NCBI GenBank assembly: GCA_021785435.1
Contig: JAJYFE010000030.1
Coordinates: forward strand, 1 to 36,665
Length of the DNA stretch: 36,665 bases
Direction of reading: 5' to 3'
Source: Planctomycetota bacterium
GTDB taxonomy: Bacteria; Planctomycetota; Phycisphaerae; WQYP01
Shown: positions 24,750 through 36,246 of the stretch, one piece after another
Position numbering within the stretch: position 1 is the stretch's first letter
How the letters are laid out: every line of letters begins with the position of its first letter
Made by a program: the position numbers and the translations under genes
Notes under the pieces: model-generated
Database searches by the model: none
The model's input: only the letters and a program-made list of their open reading frames with translations
What the model was told of the DNA's origin: nothing

Positions 24750-25453
24750 GCGTGGCGCCCCGTACACCTGCCGCCGCCAAGAGCCGCAATGGCACTGCCT
24801 ATCCCGTGCTGTTATCACTGGAGGGGCGAGCGGTGTTGATTGTCGGCGGCGGCGCCGTGGCGCTGCGCAAGGTGCGGGCCTTGCTTGCCGGTGGGGCCAA
24901 AGTGACGGTGCTGGGCGAATCGTTTAGCAGGGATTTTAAGCGGCTGCCGGCCGTGCGACTGCTGCGGCGGAATTATCGCGCCGGTTGGCTGAACCGTCCG
25001 GGAGCACCCCGCTGGCGGCTGGTTTTCGCCGCAACGAATCAACCGGCCGTGAACGCCCAGGTGCGGCACGATGCGCAACGGGCCGGTATCTGGTGCTGCC
25101 GTTGCGATGCACCCGAGGAGAGCGATTTTGTCCGGCCCGCGGTGCAAACCCGCGGGGCCATCATGGTGGCGGTGAGCACGCGGGGGGCGGCGCCGGCGCT
25201 GGCACGGCGTCTGTGCCGCGGTTTGGCGAATCGTGTGGATGACGTCTGGCGGCAGCATGTGCGGCTGCTGGCACGCTGGCGCACCGAAGTGCTGGCCGAA
25301 ATGCCGGCCGGAAAACAACGTCGGGCATTTCTGGAAAGATTGGCCGGCGCCGAAATGGAACAGGTACTCCGGCAAGGGGGCGAACAGGCGGCGTTGCGGC
25401 TTTTCGCACGCTGGCGACGTGAACAACGTGCCTTGAGTGGTTTCAGGTTTTAA
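24746..25453 (+). CDS. Precorrin-2 dehydrogenase / sirohydrochlorin ferrochelatase (CysG N-terminal type)
   Basis: Enzyme of siroheme or cobalamin synthesis that oxidises precorrin-2 with NAD and may insert iron. The NAD-binding loop IVGGGAVALRK lies at residues 32-42, followed by VFAATNQPAVN, then the central DAPEESDFVRPA and MVAVSTRGAAPALARRL blocks, with a helical dimer domain at the end. The acidic ATDDD stretch of E. coli CysG, which includes its essential Asp, reads ATNQP here, so activity could be altered. ATG 24746 overlaps the sppA stop, indicating coupling. It opens a tetrapyrrole cluster with hemX/ccsA and hemA. The C-terminal SGFRF and stop are written by a motif that recurs after other genes. 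Confidence 0.88.
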   Translation: MSVAPRTPAAAKSRNGTAYPVLLSLEGRAVLIVGGGAVALRKVRALLAGGAKVTVLGESFSRDFKRLPAVRLLRRNYRAGWLNRPGAPRWRLVFAATNQPAVNAQVRHDAQRAGIWCCRCDAPEESDFVRPAVQTRGAIMVAVSTRGAAPALARRLCRGLANRVDDVWRQHVRLLARWRTEVLAEMPAGKQRRAFLERLAGAEMEQVLRQGGEQAALRLFARWRREQRALSGFRF

Positions 25454-25621
25454 TAGGAACGCGGAATGCATGCGGTAGTAGCAGGCACACTCCGATGTGC
25501 CGTCGAACCAACGGACAAGCCACGGCACTTCGGACCGTGTCCACCGGGGTGGATCTTCGACCTGCGACTGGAACCGGCCGGACGCCCCGTTTCAGTCGCC
25601 GCATGCATTCTGCGCTCCTAC
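25454..25621. repeat. 168-bp composite palindromic element
   Basis: The outer inverted repeat is TAGGA-CGC-GAATGCATGCGG: the left arm 25454-25475 pairs with the right arm ending at 25621 with only a few mismatches. Inside are smaller hairpins: GGCACA/TGTGCC (25484-25501), CCACGG/CCGTG, GATCCACC/GGTGG and GCGACTG/CAGTCGC. The rest of the 348-bp gap to hemX includes another hairpin, GGGGG-TTGG-CCCCC, near 25665. It looks like a non-autonomous REP or MITE-type element. Confidence 0.7.
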
Positions 25622-25801
25622 TTGCCTGGGAGTTAGGCTCTGCGTGCGGGGTGCCAGGTGCTTGGGGGTTGGCCCCCGCTACTGCGTTTGAAGTCGTGCG
25701 CAGAGGTCAAACCGGTAGAAACCCAGCGCGCGGCATTGCGTCAGAAATTAGAAACTGGAAACTCGAAAGCCCAGAGCCGTAATCAATCCTCCGGTGAAGA
25801 C

Positions 25802-26677
25802 ATGCCCGGCGAAACGACCATTCCCATCAGCCTTCTGCAGACGGCCGCCACGGTGGCGGCCTGCGTCTGTTTCGGGCTGGCGTTCTGGCTGGAATTGCGC
25901 TGGTGCGCGCGGCCGGGGGAAACGGCGCCGGGCGAACCCACCCGCGGCAACACGGGGGTATCGCGTGGCATGGCCATTGGCGCTGGGGTGGTGCTAATGG
26001 CGGTGCTGCTGGCTGGCCGAGCGGCGAGCGCTCGCCGTCTGACGTTGCCGCTATCGGATTATTTTGACGCCTTCCTGCTGCTGGGACTGCTTCTGGCGGG
26101 CTTGTGGGCGTGGCTGCAGTGGACCCGCCACCTGCGCAATCTGGCCATCTTCCTGTTGCCCATGATGGCCCTGCTGATTCTGTTGGGGGCGGTTCTGGAC
26201 TGGGCAGGGTATCGCAAGTTTCCGGCCGCCAATCCGTGGGAGATTGTGCATGTGGGCAGCCTTTTACTGGGCGCTGCCTGCTTTGCCGCCGGCTGCGTCG
26301 GCGGCGTGGTTTGGCTGCTGGCCGACCGGCGATTGCGGGCGCCGAATGGTTCCGCTTGGCGGCGAATTCCGGTGCCGCCGTTGGCCAGCGTCGAAAAGAT
26401 CAATCGTCATGCCATCCTGCTCGGGTTTCCCCTGTTGACAATCGGCGCGCTAAGCGGGGTTTTATGGGCGGTGCAGGATCCCCGCACCATGGGGCCGCAA
26501 TGGTTCTTAACGCCCAAGGTTATTTTGACCGCGGTCATCTGGCTGATTTATGCGTCGCTGCTGCACGTACGTCTGGCGCCGTCTTGGCGCGGCGCCCGGG
26601 CGGCCTGGCTGAGTATCTTGGGGTTTGTGTTGCTGCTGGTCGTCTTTGCGGCCGTGAACTGGATGCCGTCCGGATAG
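25802..26677 (+). CDS. HemX / CcsA-like cytochrome c assembly membrane protein
   Basis: A 291-residue integral membrane protein with about eight hydrophobic segments, of the CcsA/ResC/HemX superfamily. Members either help deliver haem for cytochrome c maturation or, as HemX, regulate glutamyl-tRNA reductase. Family features are the HVGSLLLGAACF helix with His and the INRHAILLGFPLLTIGALSG block with a second His. The tryptophan-rich WGxxWxWD motif of true CcsA is not seen, which favours HemX, as does the position 13 bp before hemA. The ATG at 25802 follows GGTGAAG. The upstream frame is open but crosses the palindromic element and is unlikely to be coding. Confidence 0.82.
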   Translation: MPGETTIPISLLQTAATVAACVCFGLAFWLELRWCARPGETAPGEPTRGNTGVSRGMAIGAGVVLMAVLLAGRAASARRLTLPLSDYFDAFLLLGLLLAGLWAWLQWTRHLRNLAIFLLPMMALLILLGAVLDWAGYRKFPAANPWEIVHVGSLLLGAACFAAGCVGGVVWLLADRRLRAPNGSAWRRIPVPPLASVEKINRHAILLGFPLLTIGALSGVLWAVQDPRTMGPQWFLTPKVILTAVIWLIYASLLHVRLAPSWRGARAAWLSILGFVLLLVVFAAVNWMPSG

Positions 26678-26690
26678 AGGCAGGGGCAAT

Positions 26691-28061
26691 ATGGCGCCGC
26701 ATCATCCCACCCTGTTGCTGGCGGGCTTGAACCATCGCACCGCCCCGGTGTCCTTGCGCGAAAGTATGGCCTTTGATCGTGCCGGCGCGGAGGCTGCGCT
26801 GAAGCGCTGGAAAACGGACTATCCCCGCACGGAAGCGGTACTGCTTTCCACCTGCAATCGCGTGGAGCTATATGTGGCGGGCGAGGAAGCCGTGGCGGTG
26901 CCGGCGCCAGAGCGGCTGGGCGAATTTCTCGCGGCGGGTCGCGGCGTGGCCTGGCAGCATCTGGCGGGGCATCTTTACCAGTACGATCGCGCCCAAGCGG
27001 CGGAGCATCTGTTCCGCGTCGCCGCCTCCCTGGACTCACTGGTCATCGGCGAAACCCAGATTCTCGCGCAGGTCAAACAGGCCTATCAAACCGCCTGCGC
27101 TGCGGGTACGGTCGGGACCATTTTACATGCCCTGTTTCAGCGGGCCTTCGCCGCCGCGAAGGAAATTCACGAAGCGACGCGCTTAAGCGGCGGACACGTG
27201 TCGGTGGCGAGTGTGGCCGTGGCGATGCTCCGGGACGTTTTTGACCGTTTCGACGACAAAACCGTGCTTGTAATCGGGGCCGGTAAAATGGCCGAGTTGT
27301 TTTTGCCTCCGTTGCAGGAACTGGCGCCCCACCGGGTGCTGGTGACGAATCGCTCGCCGGAGCGCGCCGCTCAGTTGGCCGCGGCCCGGGGCCTGGCCGC
27401 GGCCCCCTTCGAGAGCCTGGCGGACTTGTTAACCGCCGCGGACATCGTGCTGACCAGCACCGCCGCAGGGCAGCCTATTATCACCGCGGAAGCGATGAAA
27501 GGCGTGCTGAAGCGGCGACACTATCGCCCCCTGGTGATGGTGGATATTGCCGTCCCACGGGATATCGAAGCGGCAGTGGGGCGTATGACAAACGTTTATC
27601 TATACAATATTGATAGTCTCCAACACGCCGCGCAGGAAAACCTAAAGCAGCGCGGCGCCCAGGTGCAAGCCTGCCGGCAGATTGTAGACCAGCACGCCCG
27701 CCAGTTCGCGCAGTGGTTTGTTAGCCGCGACACCGGGCCGCTGGTGCGGGCGTTATACGAGCATTGCCGCCAGATCGGCCACGACCAGGTGGAAGAGCTG
27801 CTTTCCGCCCATCCGGAACTCACCGCAGAGCAGCGCGAGGCGATTCGCAAAATGTCGCATCGGATCGTCAGTAAAATCCTGCATCTGCCGGTAACCGAGC
27901 TGGCCGCGTCAAGTTCCCAGCCCCGGCAGATGCATTTAGCCCAAGCCATCCAGCAGCTTTTCCGGTTGGCGCCGCGACAAAGGATGAGGGACGAAGGCGG
28001 AAGGCGGAAGGATGAAGAAGGAGCTGACGAGTTTAACCGCCAAGGGCGCCAAGAACGCTAA
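26691..28061 (+). CDS. hemA: Glutamyl-tRNA reductase
   Basis: First committed enzyme of the C5 tetrapyrrole route: NADPH-dependent reduction of glutamyl-tRNA(Glu) to glutamate-1-semialdehyde. STCNRVELY holds the catalytic Cys (C55). GLNHRTAPV at the N-terminus and SLDSLVIGETQILAQVKQAY are signature blocks, and GAGKMAEL (about 197) is the NADPH loop. The C-terminal dimerisation helices end near HLAQAIQQLFRL. The last 25-30 residues are Arg/Glu/Asp-rich and encoded by low-complexity repeat DNA, apparently added when an intergenic repeat removed the original stop. It lies in the sirohaem/haem cluster, after hemX. Confidence 0.95.
   Translation: MAPHHPTLLLAGLNHRTAPVSLRESMAFDRAGAEAALKRWKTDYPRTEAVLLSTCNRVELYVAGEEAVAVPAPERLGEFLAAGRGVAWQHLAGHLYQYDRAQAAEHLFRVAASLDSLVIGETQILAQVKQAYQTACAAGTVGTILHALFQRAFAAAKEIHEATRLSGGHVSVASVAVAMLRDVFDRFDDKTVLVIGAGKMAELFLPPLQELAPHRVLVTNRSPERAAQLAAARGLAAAPFESLADLLTAADIVLTSTAAGQPIITAEAMKGVLKRRHYRPLVMVDIAVPRDIEAAVGRMTNVYLYNIDSLQHAAQENLKQRGAQVQACRQIVDQHARQFAQWFVSRDTGPLVRALYEHCRQIGHDQVEELLSAHPELTAEQREAIRKMSHRIVSKILHLPVTELAASSSQPRQMHLAQAIQQLFRLAPRQRMRDEGGRRKDEEGADEFNRQGRQER
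27979..28058. repeat. Low-complexity repeat forming the end of hemA
   Basis: GAAGGCGGAAGGCGGAAGG is a tandem 7-mer; further on are imperfect CGCCAAG repeats (28039-28055). This AG-rich DNA encodes the unusual hemA tail, and resembles intergenic filler repeats rather than ancestral coding sequence. Confidence 0.55.
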
Positions 28062-28573
28062 GATAGACAATAGGCACTGTTGTCCGCTCGGCTGGGCCGG
28101 GGTGGGATTTGGGTCGTGGGGGCGATGGAGGTGATGCTTCGCGGCAACGGAGTTGGAGAGGGGGTACGGCTGGCAATGGCTTGGGGAGCGGGGCATACAG
28201 GCGATAGGTACGATCACATCGTGATAAATGGCTGCGTTTCCACGTTTCGTCGCCGGCTGTCGATATGGCTTGCGTCCCCGTTTCACCTTCCGGGTAAGGC
28301 CCCCCACGGATCTTAGTGTAGTGTCCCAGAAAAAACTTGACGTTATGAGCTTCCTGCGGTTCTCGAACATTCTGGCCCAAACGAGCAATTTACCCGCCGC
28401 ACCACCGGGCCGCGAGCGGGCGCCGATTGCAAAGGTCCGTTAGGGACACCACATTAGCGCGCTTGTAGCGTGCGGAATATGCCACGATAATGACCTTCGT
28501 GGGGCTTCAGCCGCGAGTTAACGCCGCGGATGCAGTTGGCGGCGAAAGCCCGGTCCCGTGGAAAGATACTGCT
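28062..28573. other. Intergenic gap between hemA and the malic enzyme gene
   Basis: 512 bases with no supported gene. Short frames are present but have neither ribosome sites nor recognisable content. The useful element is the promoter at 28463-28491. Confidence 0.5.
28463..28491 (+). promoter_or_regulatory. Candidate sigma70 promoter for the malic enzyme gene
   Basis: TTGTAG (28463-28468), 17-bp spacer, GATAAT (28486-28491). This predicts a leader of about 76 nt. Confidence 0.42.
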
Positions 28574-30004
28574 ATGAAACCGCCCGTCCACACACCCTCC
28601 GTCAATTACACCTTCACCATGCGCCTGCAATATCCCAACAGCATTGGCATGTTTGCCCGTATCGCGGAGAGCATCGGCCAAAACTCGGGCGATCTGGGCG
28701 CGGTGGATATTGTGTCCGTGGACCGGAAGCTGATGACGCGCGATGTGACGGTGCGGGCCAGCGGCGAAGAGCACATCCAAAAAATCATCGCCGCGATACG
28801 GGCGCTGGGGAAAGTGCGGGTCCTGCAGGTATCGGATCGGGTGTTTCTACTGCACTTGGGGGGCAAGATATCCATCCAAAACAAAGTGCCGGTCACCACA
28901 CGGGACACCCTATCCATGGCTTATACGCCGGGCGTGGCGCGCGTTTCCATGGCCATCGCACAAGATCATCGCAAAGTCTGGCAACTCACCGGCAAGGGCA
29001 ACGCTGTGGCGGTGGTCAGTGATGGCAGCGCTGTGCTGGGCCTGGGGGACATCGGTCCGGAAGGGGCGTTGCCGGTCATGGAAGGCAAGGCGATGCTGTT
29101 TAAAGAATTCGCCAACATCGACGCGTATCCGCTTTGCCTGAACCGCAAACAGCCGGACGAAATTGTTGAGATCGTCAGCGCCTGCGCGGTGGGCTTTGGC
29201 GGCATCAATCTGGAAGATATCTCCGCCCCGCGCTGCTTTGAAATTGAAAGCCGCTTGAAAGAGCGCCTGAATATTCCGGTATTCCACGACGACCAGCATG
29301 GCACCGCGGTGGTGGTCCTGGCGGCCTTGCTCAATGCGCTGCGCTTGACCGGCAGGAAACTGTCGCAGTTGAAGCTGGTCGTGGCGGGCGCGGGAGCGGC
29401 CGGCACCGCCATCACCAAGATTCTTTTACAGGCTGGCGCGGGCGAGATTTTGGTCTGCGACCGACAGGGCATTTTGGAGGAAGGCCGCTCGGCGGAACTC
29501 AACGCCAGCAAGCTGTGGCTGGCCCGACACACCAACCCGCACCACCGCCGTGGCGCCCTGCGTGACGCCCTCCAGCAAGCGAACGTCTTTATCGGTGTTT
29601 CCGGGCCCGCCGTGATCGGCGCGCGGGACCTCAAAGGAATGGCCGCCCGGCCGATTGTGTTTGCCTTGGCCAATCCGGTTCCGGAAATCATGCCGGAAGA
29701 AGCGTTTCCCAAAGCTTTTATTATGGCGACGGGAAGAAGCGATTACCCCAATCAAATCAATAATGTGCTGGCCTTCCCCGGCATTTTTCGGGGCGCCCTG
29801 AATGTGCGGGCCACGGCCATCAACGAAGCCATGAAACTGGCGGCCGCCCACGCCATTGCCGGCTGCATTTCGCGGCATGAACTGAATGCGGAATATATTA
29901 TTCCCAGCGTTTTCAACCGCGACGTGGTGCGGCAGGTGGCCATGGCGGTGCAGCAAGCCGCGATTAAAACTGGCGTTGCGAACAAAAAGTCACCAAACCG
30001 TTAA
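28574..30004 (+). CDS. NAD(P)-dependent malic enzyme with N-terminal ACT domain
   Basis: Oxidative decarboxylation of malate to pyruvate. Residues 1-90 form an ACT-like regulatory domain (FTMRLQYPNSIGMFARIAES), which probably binds a small effector. Catalytic features follow: the Tyr in SMAYTPGVARVS, the Lys in MEGKAMLFKEF, metal ligands in FHDDQHGTAVV and NLEDI, and the nucleotide loop VVAGAGAAGTAI. The end carries the family block ATGRSDYPNQINNVLAFPG. At 476 residues it fits the short bacterial malic enzymes plus ACT. The ATG at 28574 follows GGAAAG; an upstream in-frame ATG at 28490 lies at the predicted promoter and is rejected. Monocistronic. Confidence 0.93.
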   Translation: MKPPVHTPSVNYTFTMRLQYPNSIGMFARIAESIGQNSGDLGAVDIVSVDRKLMTRDVTVRASGEEHIQKIIAAIRALGKVRVLQVSDRVFLLHLGGKISIQNKVPVTTRDTLSMAYTPGVARVSMAIAQDHRKVWQLTGKGNAVAVVSDGSAVLGLGDIGPEGALPVMEGKAMLFKEFANIDAYPLCLNRKQPDEIVEIVSACAVGFGGINLEDISAPRCFEIESRLKERLNIPVFHDDQHGTAVVVLAALLNALRLTGRKLSQLKLVVAGAGAAGTAITKILLQAGAGEILVCDRQGILEEGRSAELNASKLWLARHTNPHHRRGALRDALQQANVFIGVSGPAVIGARDLKGMAARPIVFALANPVPEIMPEEAFPKAFIMATGRSDYPNQINNVLAFPGIFRGALNVRATAINEAMKLAAAHAIAGCISRHELNAEYIIPSVFNRDVVRQVAMAVQQAAIKTGVANKKSPNR

Positions 30005-30311
30005 AAGGGAGACGGAGCCATCCTTGCCCGTTACGCGAGGCACACCGCGCTGCCGGCGCGGCCCCAATTAAAAATCATGACCCTGCAGTCGGCGGAGGCG
30101 GCCCGTTTAGTCGCCACGGCGAGCCACTGCGCAACTGGATGGGTTTGCGCCACGCCAACCAAACCCTGCATCAGCTGTTTCCCGCCCGCGAAATGGGCCG
30201 CCTGAGCTATTCGCACCGGCGATAAGGACAGCGCCGGCTATCCCGATGGCCATCGGGGCCTCTGGGCGCCGACCTTGGCCCATTTTCATCTTCCGTTAGG
30301 CCCTCGCAGGG

Positions 30312-30498
30312 CCTGAGCTCGACTTTTGCCTATTTCGGAGGAGCCGGAAAGCGTGATTTCACTGGCCTTTTAAGATGGCGTGGAGTTTTTGCACACTCGT
30401 GTAGGAGACGGGGTGTGCAAAAACTCGCCCTGCTACCGCGAATTCCGAAGGATTCGGCCATTTACGCCCCCCAAAAAATGCAAAAATCGAGCTGAGGG
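30312..30498. repeat. MITE-like element with about 30-bp terminal inverted repeats
   Basis: The left arm (CTGAGCTCGACTTTTGC, 30312-30341) and right arm (30466-30498, reverse complement CTCAGCTCGATTTTTGC) match at most positions. A second, almost perfect inverted repeat, GAGTTTTTGCACAC (30383-30396) with GTGTGCAAAAAACTC (30413-30427), is nested inside. No coding frame is present, so it would need a transposase supplied elsewhere. Confidence 0.65.
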
Positions 30499-30771
30499 AC
30501 TGCCTTAAAAAGAGAGCTTTCGTCGCCATCGGGTCCCCCACCCCCGGTAAAGTCTCCAAAGCCGACTCCTCGATCCGCCGCCGGTCGCCGGGGCGACTGA
30601 ACCGCTCCGCCTCCGTGCGGGCCGGGGGCTATATTATTTGGCTGCGGCTCCGCCGCGGTAGGGCTGAAGCGATGAAATATGGCGGCTAGGGAAAAACCCC
30701 AGTGTGAAACCAGCGGATTTACCGATAGCAAGTTCCTGTTTTTGCCGATGAGCACGGCACGCACGCCGAGC

Positions 30772-30777
30772 TATAAT
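30772..30777 (+). promoter_or_regulatory. Consensus -10 box close to the stress-protein start
   Basis: TATAAT ends 9 bases before the ATG at 30787, with no ribosome site between them. This fits a leaderless mRNA. No good -35 is seen at 17 bp. Confidence 0.4.
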
Positions 30778-30786
30778 AGATTTACT

Positions 30787-31432
30787 ATGGCGCGTTCATC
30801 CTTGGTTTCAGCAGCCGAGATATTTTTCGCGACCGCCACGGCGGCGCTGGAAAAGGCTGGAGTAAAGTCTTCGGAGCTGGCGGTGGCGGCGCGCCGGCTG
30901 CAAGAACAGCTTAGTTATGCGCGGCGCAGCGGATGTAAATGCGCCGTCCACCGCGTCCTGATCGCCATGGACGCCAGTCCTTCCGCGGGGCGGGCGGCGG
31001 AAGTTGCGGCGGCGCTGGCGCAGGATTTGGGGGCCGAAGCGGCCCTGGTGCACGTGATCGACGCCTCGCCAGTGGCGATCCGCGAGGCGCCGGTACTCTC
31101 CGAGGCCGCTCTGGAACAAATGAAAAAAGAAGCGGCCCAACTCTGCCAGGACACGGTCGCACGGCTACGCGACAAAACCATGCCTGTTTTTATTCGCCAT
31201 GGGGCCCCGGCGGCGGAGATCATGGCGGTCGCCCAGGAATGGAAAGCGGATCTGATCGTGATGGGCAGCCATGGCCGCAACCACATGGGAAAATTTTTTC
31301 TGGGAACCACCGTGGAAGCGGTGATTCGCGAAGGCGATTGCCCCGTGTTGGCGGTCGGCCCGCGCGGCCGCTGCACCTGCAAGTACGCTTTCCGCTCCGT
31401 TCACCATGGCGCGCTGGCGGCCGCCGTTACCT

Positions 31433-31434
<2 letters not shown>
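30787..31434 (+). CDS. Universal stress protein (UspA family)
   Basis: A 215-residue protein. The core (about 56-192) is a UspA fold with the ATP-binding signature G-2x-G-9x-G-T in GSHGRNHMGKFFLGTT, after the strand RVLIAMDASPSA. Such proteins bind ATP and modulate stress survival; targets are unknown. An extra N-terminal helical region of about 50 residues is unusual. A C-x-C pair occurs at each end of the core (CKC at 50-52, CTC at 196-198), possibly for metal or redox use. The ATG at 30787 lacks a ribosome site; 30748 and 30679 are in-frame alternatives, but both lie upstream of TATAAT. Confidence 0.85.
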
Positions 31435-34311
<2,877 letters not shown>

Positions 34312-34824
34312 CACCGCGGGTTTCAGGTTTTGGGTTGCACATCTTAGGCCAGCGGTAACCACCCGCGCCAAGCGGGTCTGGCCATATCTGCGGACACGTG
34401 GTTCGGGATGGGCTTAGACCAGGCGCTGCGCCGCGGCCATCGGGACAGGGTCGGCTACGGCACGCCCAATTCGTACCGGGAGGTGGTGCAATCGGTGTGT
34501 TCGGTTCTCGCCCGCCGGCCCCTGAGCCGGCGATGTCTTTACCGCCGGCGCGAACACCCCCTACGCCGCCTCGCCTAAAATTTGGCTCTGGCGTGCCCGG
34601 TGTGCGCTCGGGAACCGATTGGCGCCATATCGTCGCACTATTTCCAGGATTACTTCACGTTTCGCGTGGCTCAGCTGGCGCGTCACCTTAGCGACAGTGT
34701 TTCCGCGCGTGGCTGTGGCCTCCAACGGCAAGCAACCCCGTGTCGCAACGGCGCCTCGCGTGCGGATGTGCGGAGCATGGCCCGTCGCGCCTAAAATCTA
34801 TAATCTAAATCCTGTAACCTTTTT
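34312..34824. other. Intergenic region between convergent gyrB and the kinase gene
   Basis: 513 bases without a supported gene. They hold a copy of the post-stop motif at each end (34319-34336, and 34790-34819 on the other strand). Short frames such as 34408-34578 and 34582-34794 are open but lack ribosome sites and recognisable domains. Confidence 0.5.
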
Positions 34825-36246
34825 TCACATGCCCATGACCGCGATGGTGTCAGAAGAGTGGCTGGCGAAGGGGCCGCTGCTCTCCGCGCCGCCGGGCGGC
34901 GGCGGGGGTGAGGGGGGCGGGGCGATCGGTCCATGGGCGAGATCCTTCTCAAGTCGCCGCAGGCCTTGCAGCAAGTCCCGCGCGGTACGATACCGCGGTC
35001 GGTCCGGATCCGGCGGGCGCAGAACCTCGTCCGTAAGGTGCCGGATACACTGGGCCTCCGGGCTGGCGGGGTCGTAGTGCACCAGGCCCTTGAACTCCGG
35101 CTGGGCCGTCGGTTTGTTGATCAGCAGGGTTAGATGAAATAAATCCACCGCTTTATCCACGCGGTGCAGCGCGCCGCGCAAAACCGGGTTCGTTACCTGC
35201 CGCTGCTGGCACAGGCGGTCCAAGGTGCGCTGCACCTGGCAGGTGCGCATCATTTCCTGAAAAAGCGTCGCCAGCAGCGAAGTGGGGGCGAAGGTTTCGC
35301 GGTCGCGCACGGAGGAACCAAAATCGATAAACCCGACCCCGCGCTGGGTGATGACGAAGTTATCGAGGCGCAGGTCCAGATGCAGCACGCCGGCCGTTTC
35401 GTGCAGGGCGGTGAGCAGTTCGGCGCTTTGCAGGGCGAACTGAAGTTGCGACATTTCCCGCCCGCCGTTACGCAGCCAGTTCATATACAGCGTATGGACA
35501 AAACCGCGTGCGTCTTTTTCCGCTTTTAAGCAGCGCGGCACGCGCTCCCGGAGCGGTTCGGGCATATCCCGCTGCAAAATATCGAGCATAGCCGCTTCGC
35601 GCGTCAGCAGCACGGGAAAAATTTTGTCCGTGAATTTCCTGGCCCGCCGGTGCAGGTCCTCCAGCGACAGTTCGGGGAATTTATAGCGCAGGCGCGCCAC
35701 CACCCGGTCCAGCGTGGGCACGCGTTTGACCACCACGTAGCCGTCGGTGGAATCCACATGTCCCAGCCGTGTGAAATAGGTGAAACGGTCGGTCGTTTCC
35801 CCCGGTTTCATCAAATCCACTTTGCGCAGAACCGCGTAGTGCACGCGCCGGCCCAGCCCGGGCAGCGGCAGCCCCCACGGACGTTGCCGAATCCAGGCCG
35901 GCGGTTGCTCCAGAACCCAGCCCTCCCAACGGCTGAAACGCTGCGCCAAGTCCGTGATCACCCCGGGCTGCGCGGCGACCAGCACCGCACGCCCGCCCCA
36001 CCGCAGGGCGGAAAAAACCTCCTCCGGCGAGATCGCCGCCTCCGCCGGTAGAAACAAATGGTACGGCAAGCCGCCGGTGACATCCGACGGCGTCATCCGC
36101 AGGCCGTTTTGGTACTCCGGATCGTCGGCAAAGCACCGTTGTTCAATCAGCTTGAGCAGCACGCCGTTGACCGCGGCCAGCTTCCGCGGCGGGCGCTGAG
36201 GCTGGGCGCCGGGTGCTGGCGCTGTATGGTCTGCCATTTGGTCCAT
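34825..36246 (-). CDS. Atypical protein kinase-like protein
   Basis: About 473 residues with a eukaryotic-like kinase or phosphotransferase fold. VLHLDLRLDNFVI supplies the catalytic-loop pattern H-x-D-x4-N, and FIDFGSS the metal-binding DFG. The usual Gly-rich loop and lysine are not obvious, so it resembles lipopolysaccharide-kinase or Rio-like relatives more than classical Ser/Thr kinases. The C-terminus is Pro-rich (PPPSPPPPPGG) and probably disordered. The start is uncertain: 36246 is chosen because homology-like sequence begins there, but the frame continues to an ATG at 36459, 30-40 bases after a possible promoter. Substrate unknown. Confidence 0.75.
   Translation of the reverse strand: MDQMADHTAPAPGAQPQRPPRKLAAVNGVLLKLIEQRCFADDPEYQNGLRMTPSDVTGGLPYHLFLPAEAAISPEEVFSALRWGGRAVLVAAQPGVITDLAQRFSRWEGWVLEQPPAWIRQRPWGLPLPGLGRRVHYAVLRKVDLMKPGETTDRFTYFTRLGHVDSTDGYVVVKRVPTLDRVVARLRYKFPELSLEDLHRRARKFTDKIFPVLLTREAAMLDILQRDMPEPLRERVPRCLKAEKDARGFVHTLYMNWLRNGGREMSQLQFALQSAELLTALHETAGVLHLDLRLDNFVITQRGVGFIDFGSSVRDRETFAPTSLLATLFQEMMRTCQVQRTLDRLCQQRQVTNPVLRGALHRVDKAVDLFHLTLLINKPTAQPEFKGLVHYDPASPEAQCIRHLTDEVLRPPDPDRPRYRTARDLLQGLRRLEKDLAHGPIAPPPSPPPPPGGAESSGPFASHSSDTIAVMGM

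Larger units (their letters stand above)
30005..30786. other. 782-bp intergenic region with a MITE-like element
   Basis: No gene could be supported. A frame ending at a TAA near 30225 has coding-like composition (EPLRNWMGLRHANQTLHQLF) but no credible start and may be a gene fragment. The middle holds the inverted-repeat element at 30312-30498. The end contains the -10 of the stress-protein gene. Confidence 0.5.

Noticed and set aside
34408..34794. Two small open frames after gyrB
   Set aside because: No ribosome sites, no recognised domains; random openness is common at this base composition.
35150..35160. DnaA box TTATCCACG as part of an origin near gyrB
   Set aside because: Single copy inside the kinase gene with no AT-rich region or dnaA/dnaN nearby.
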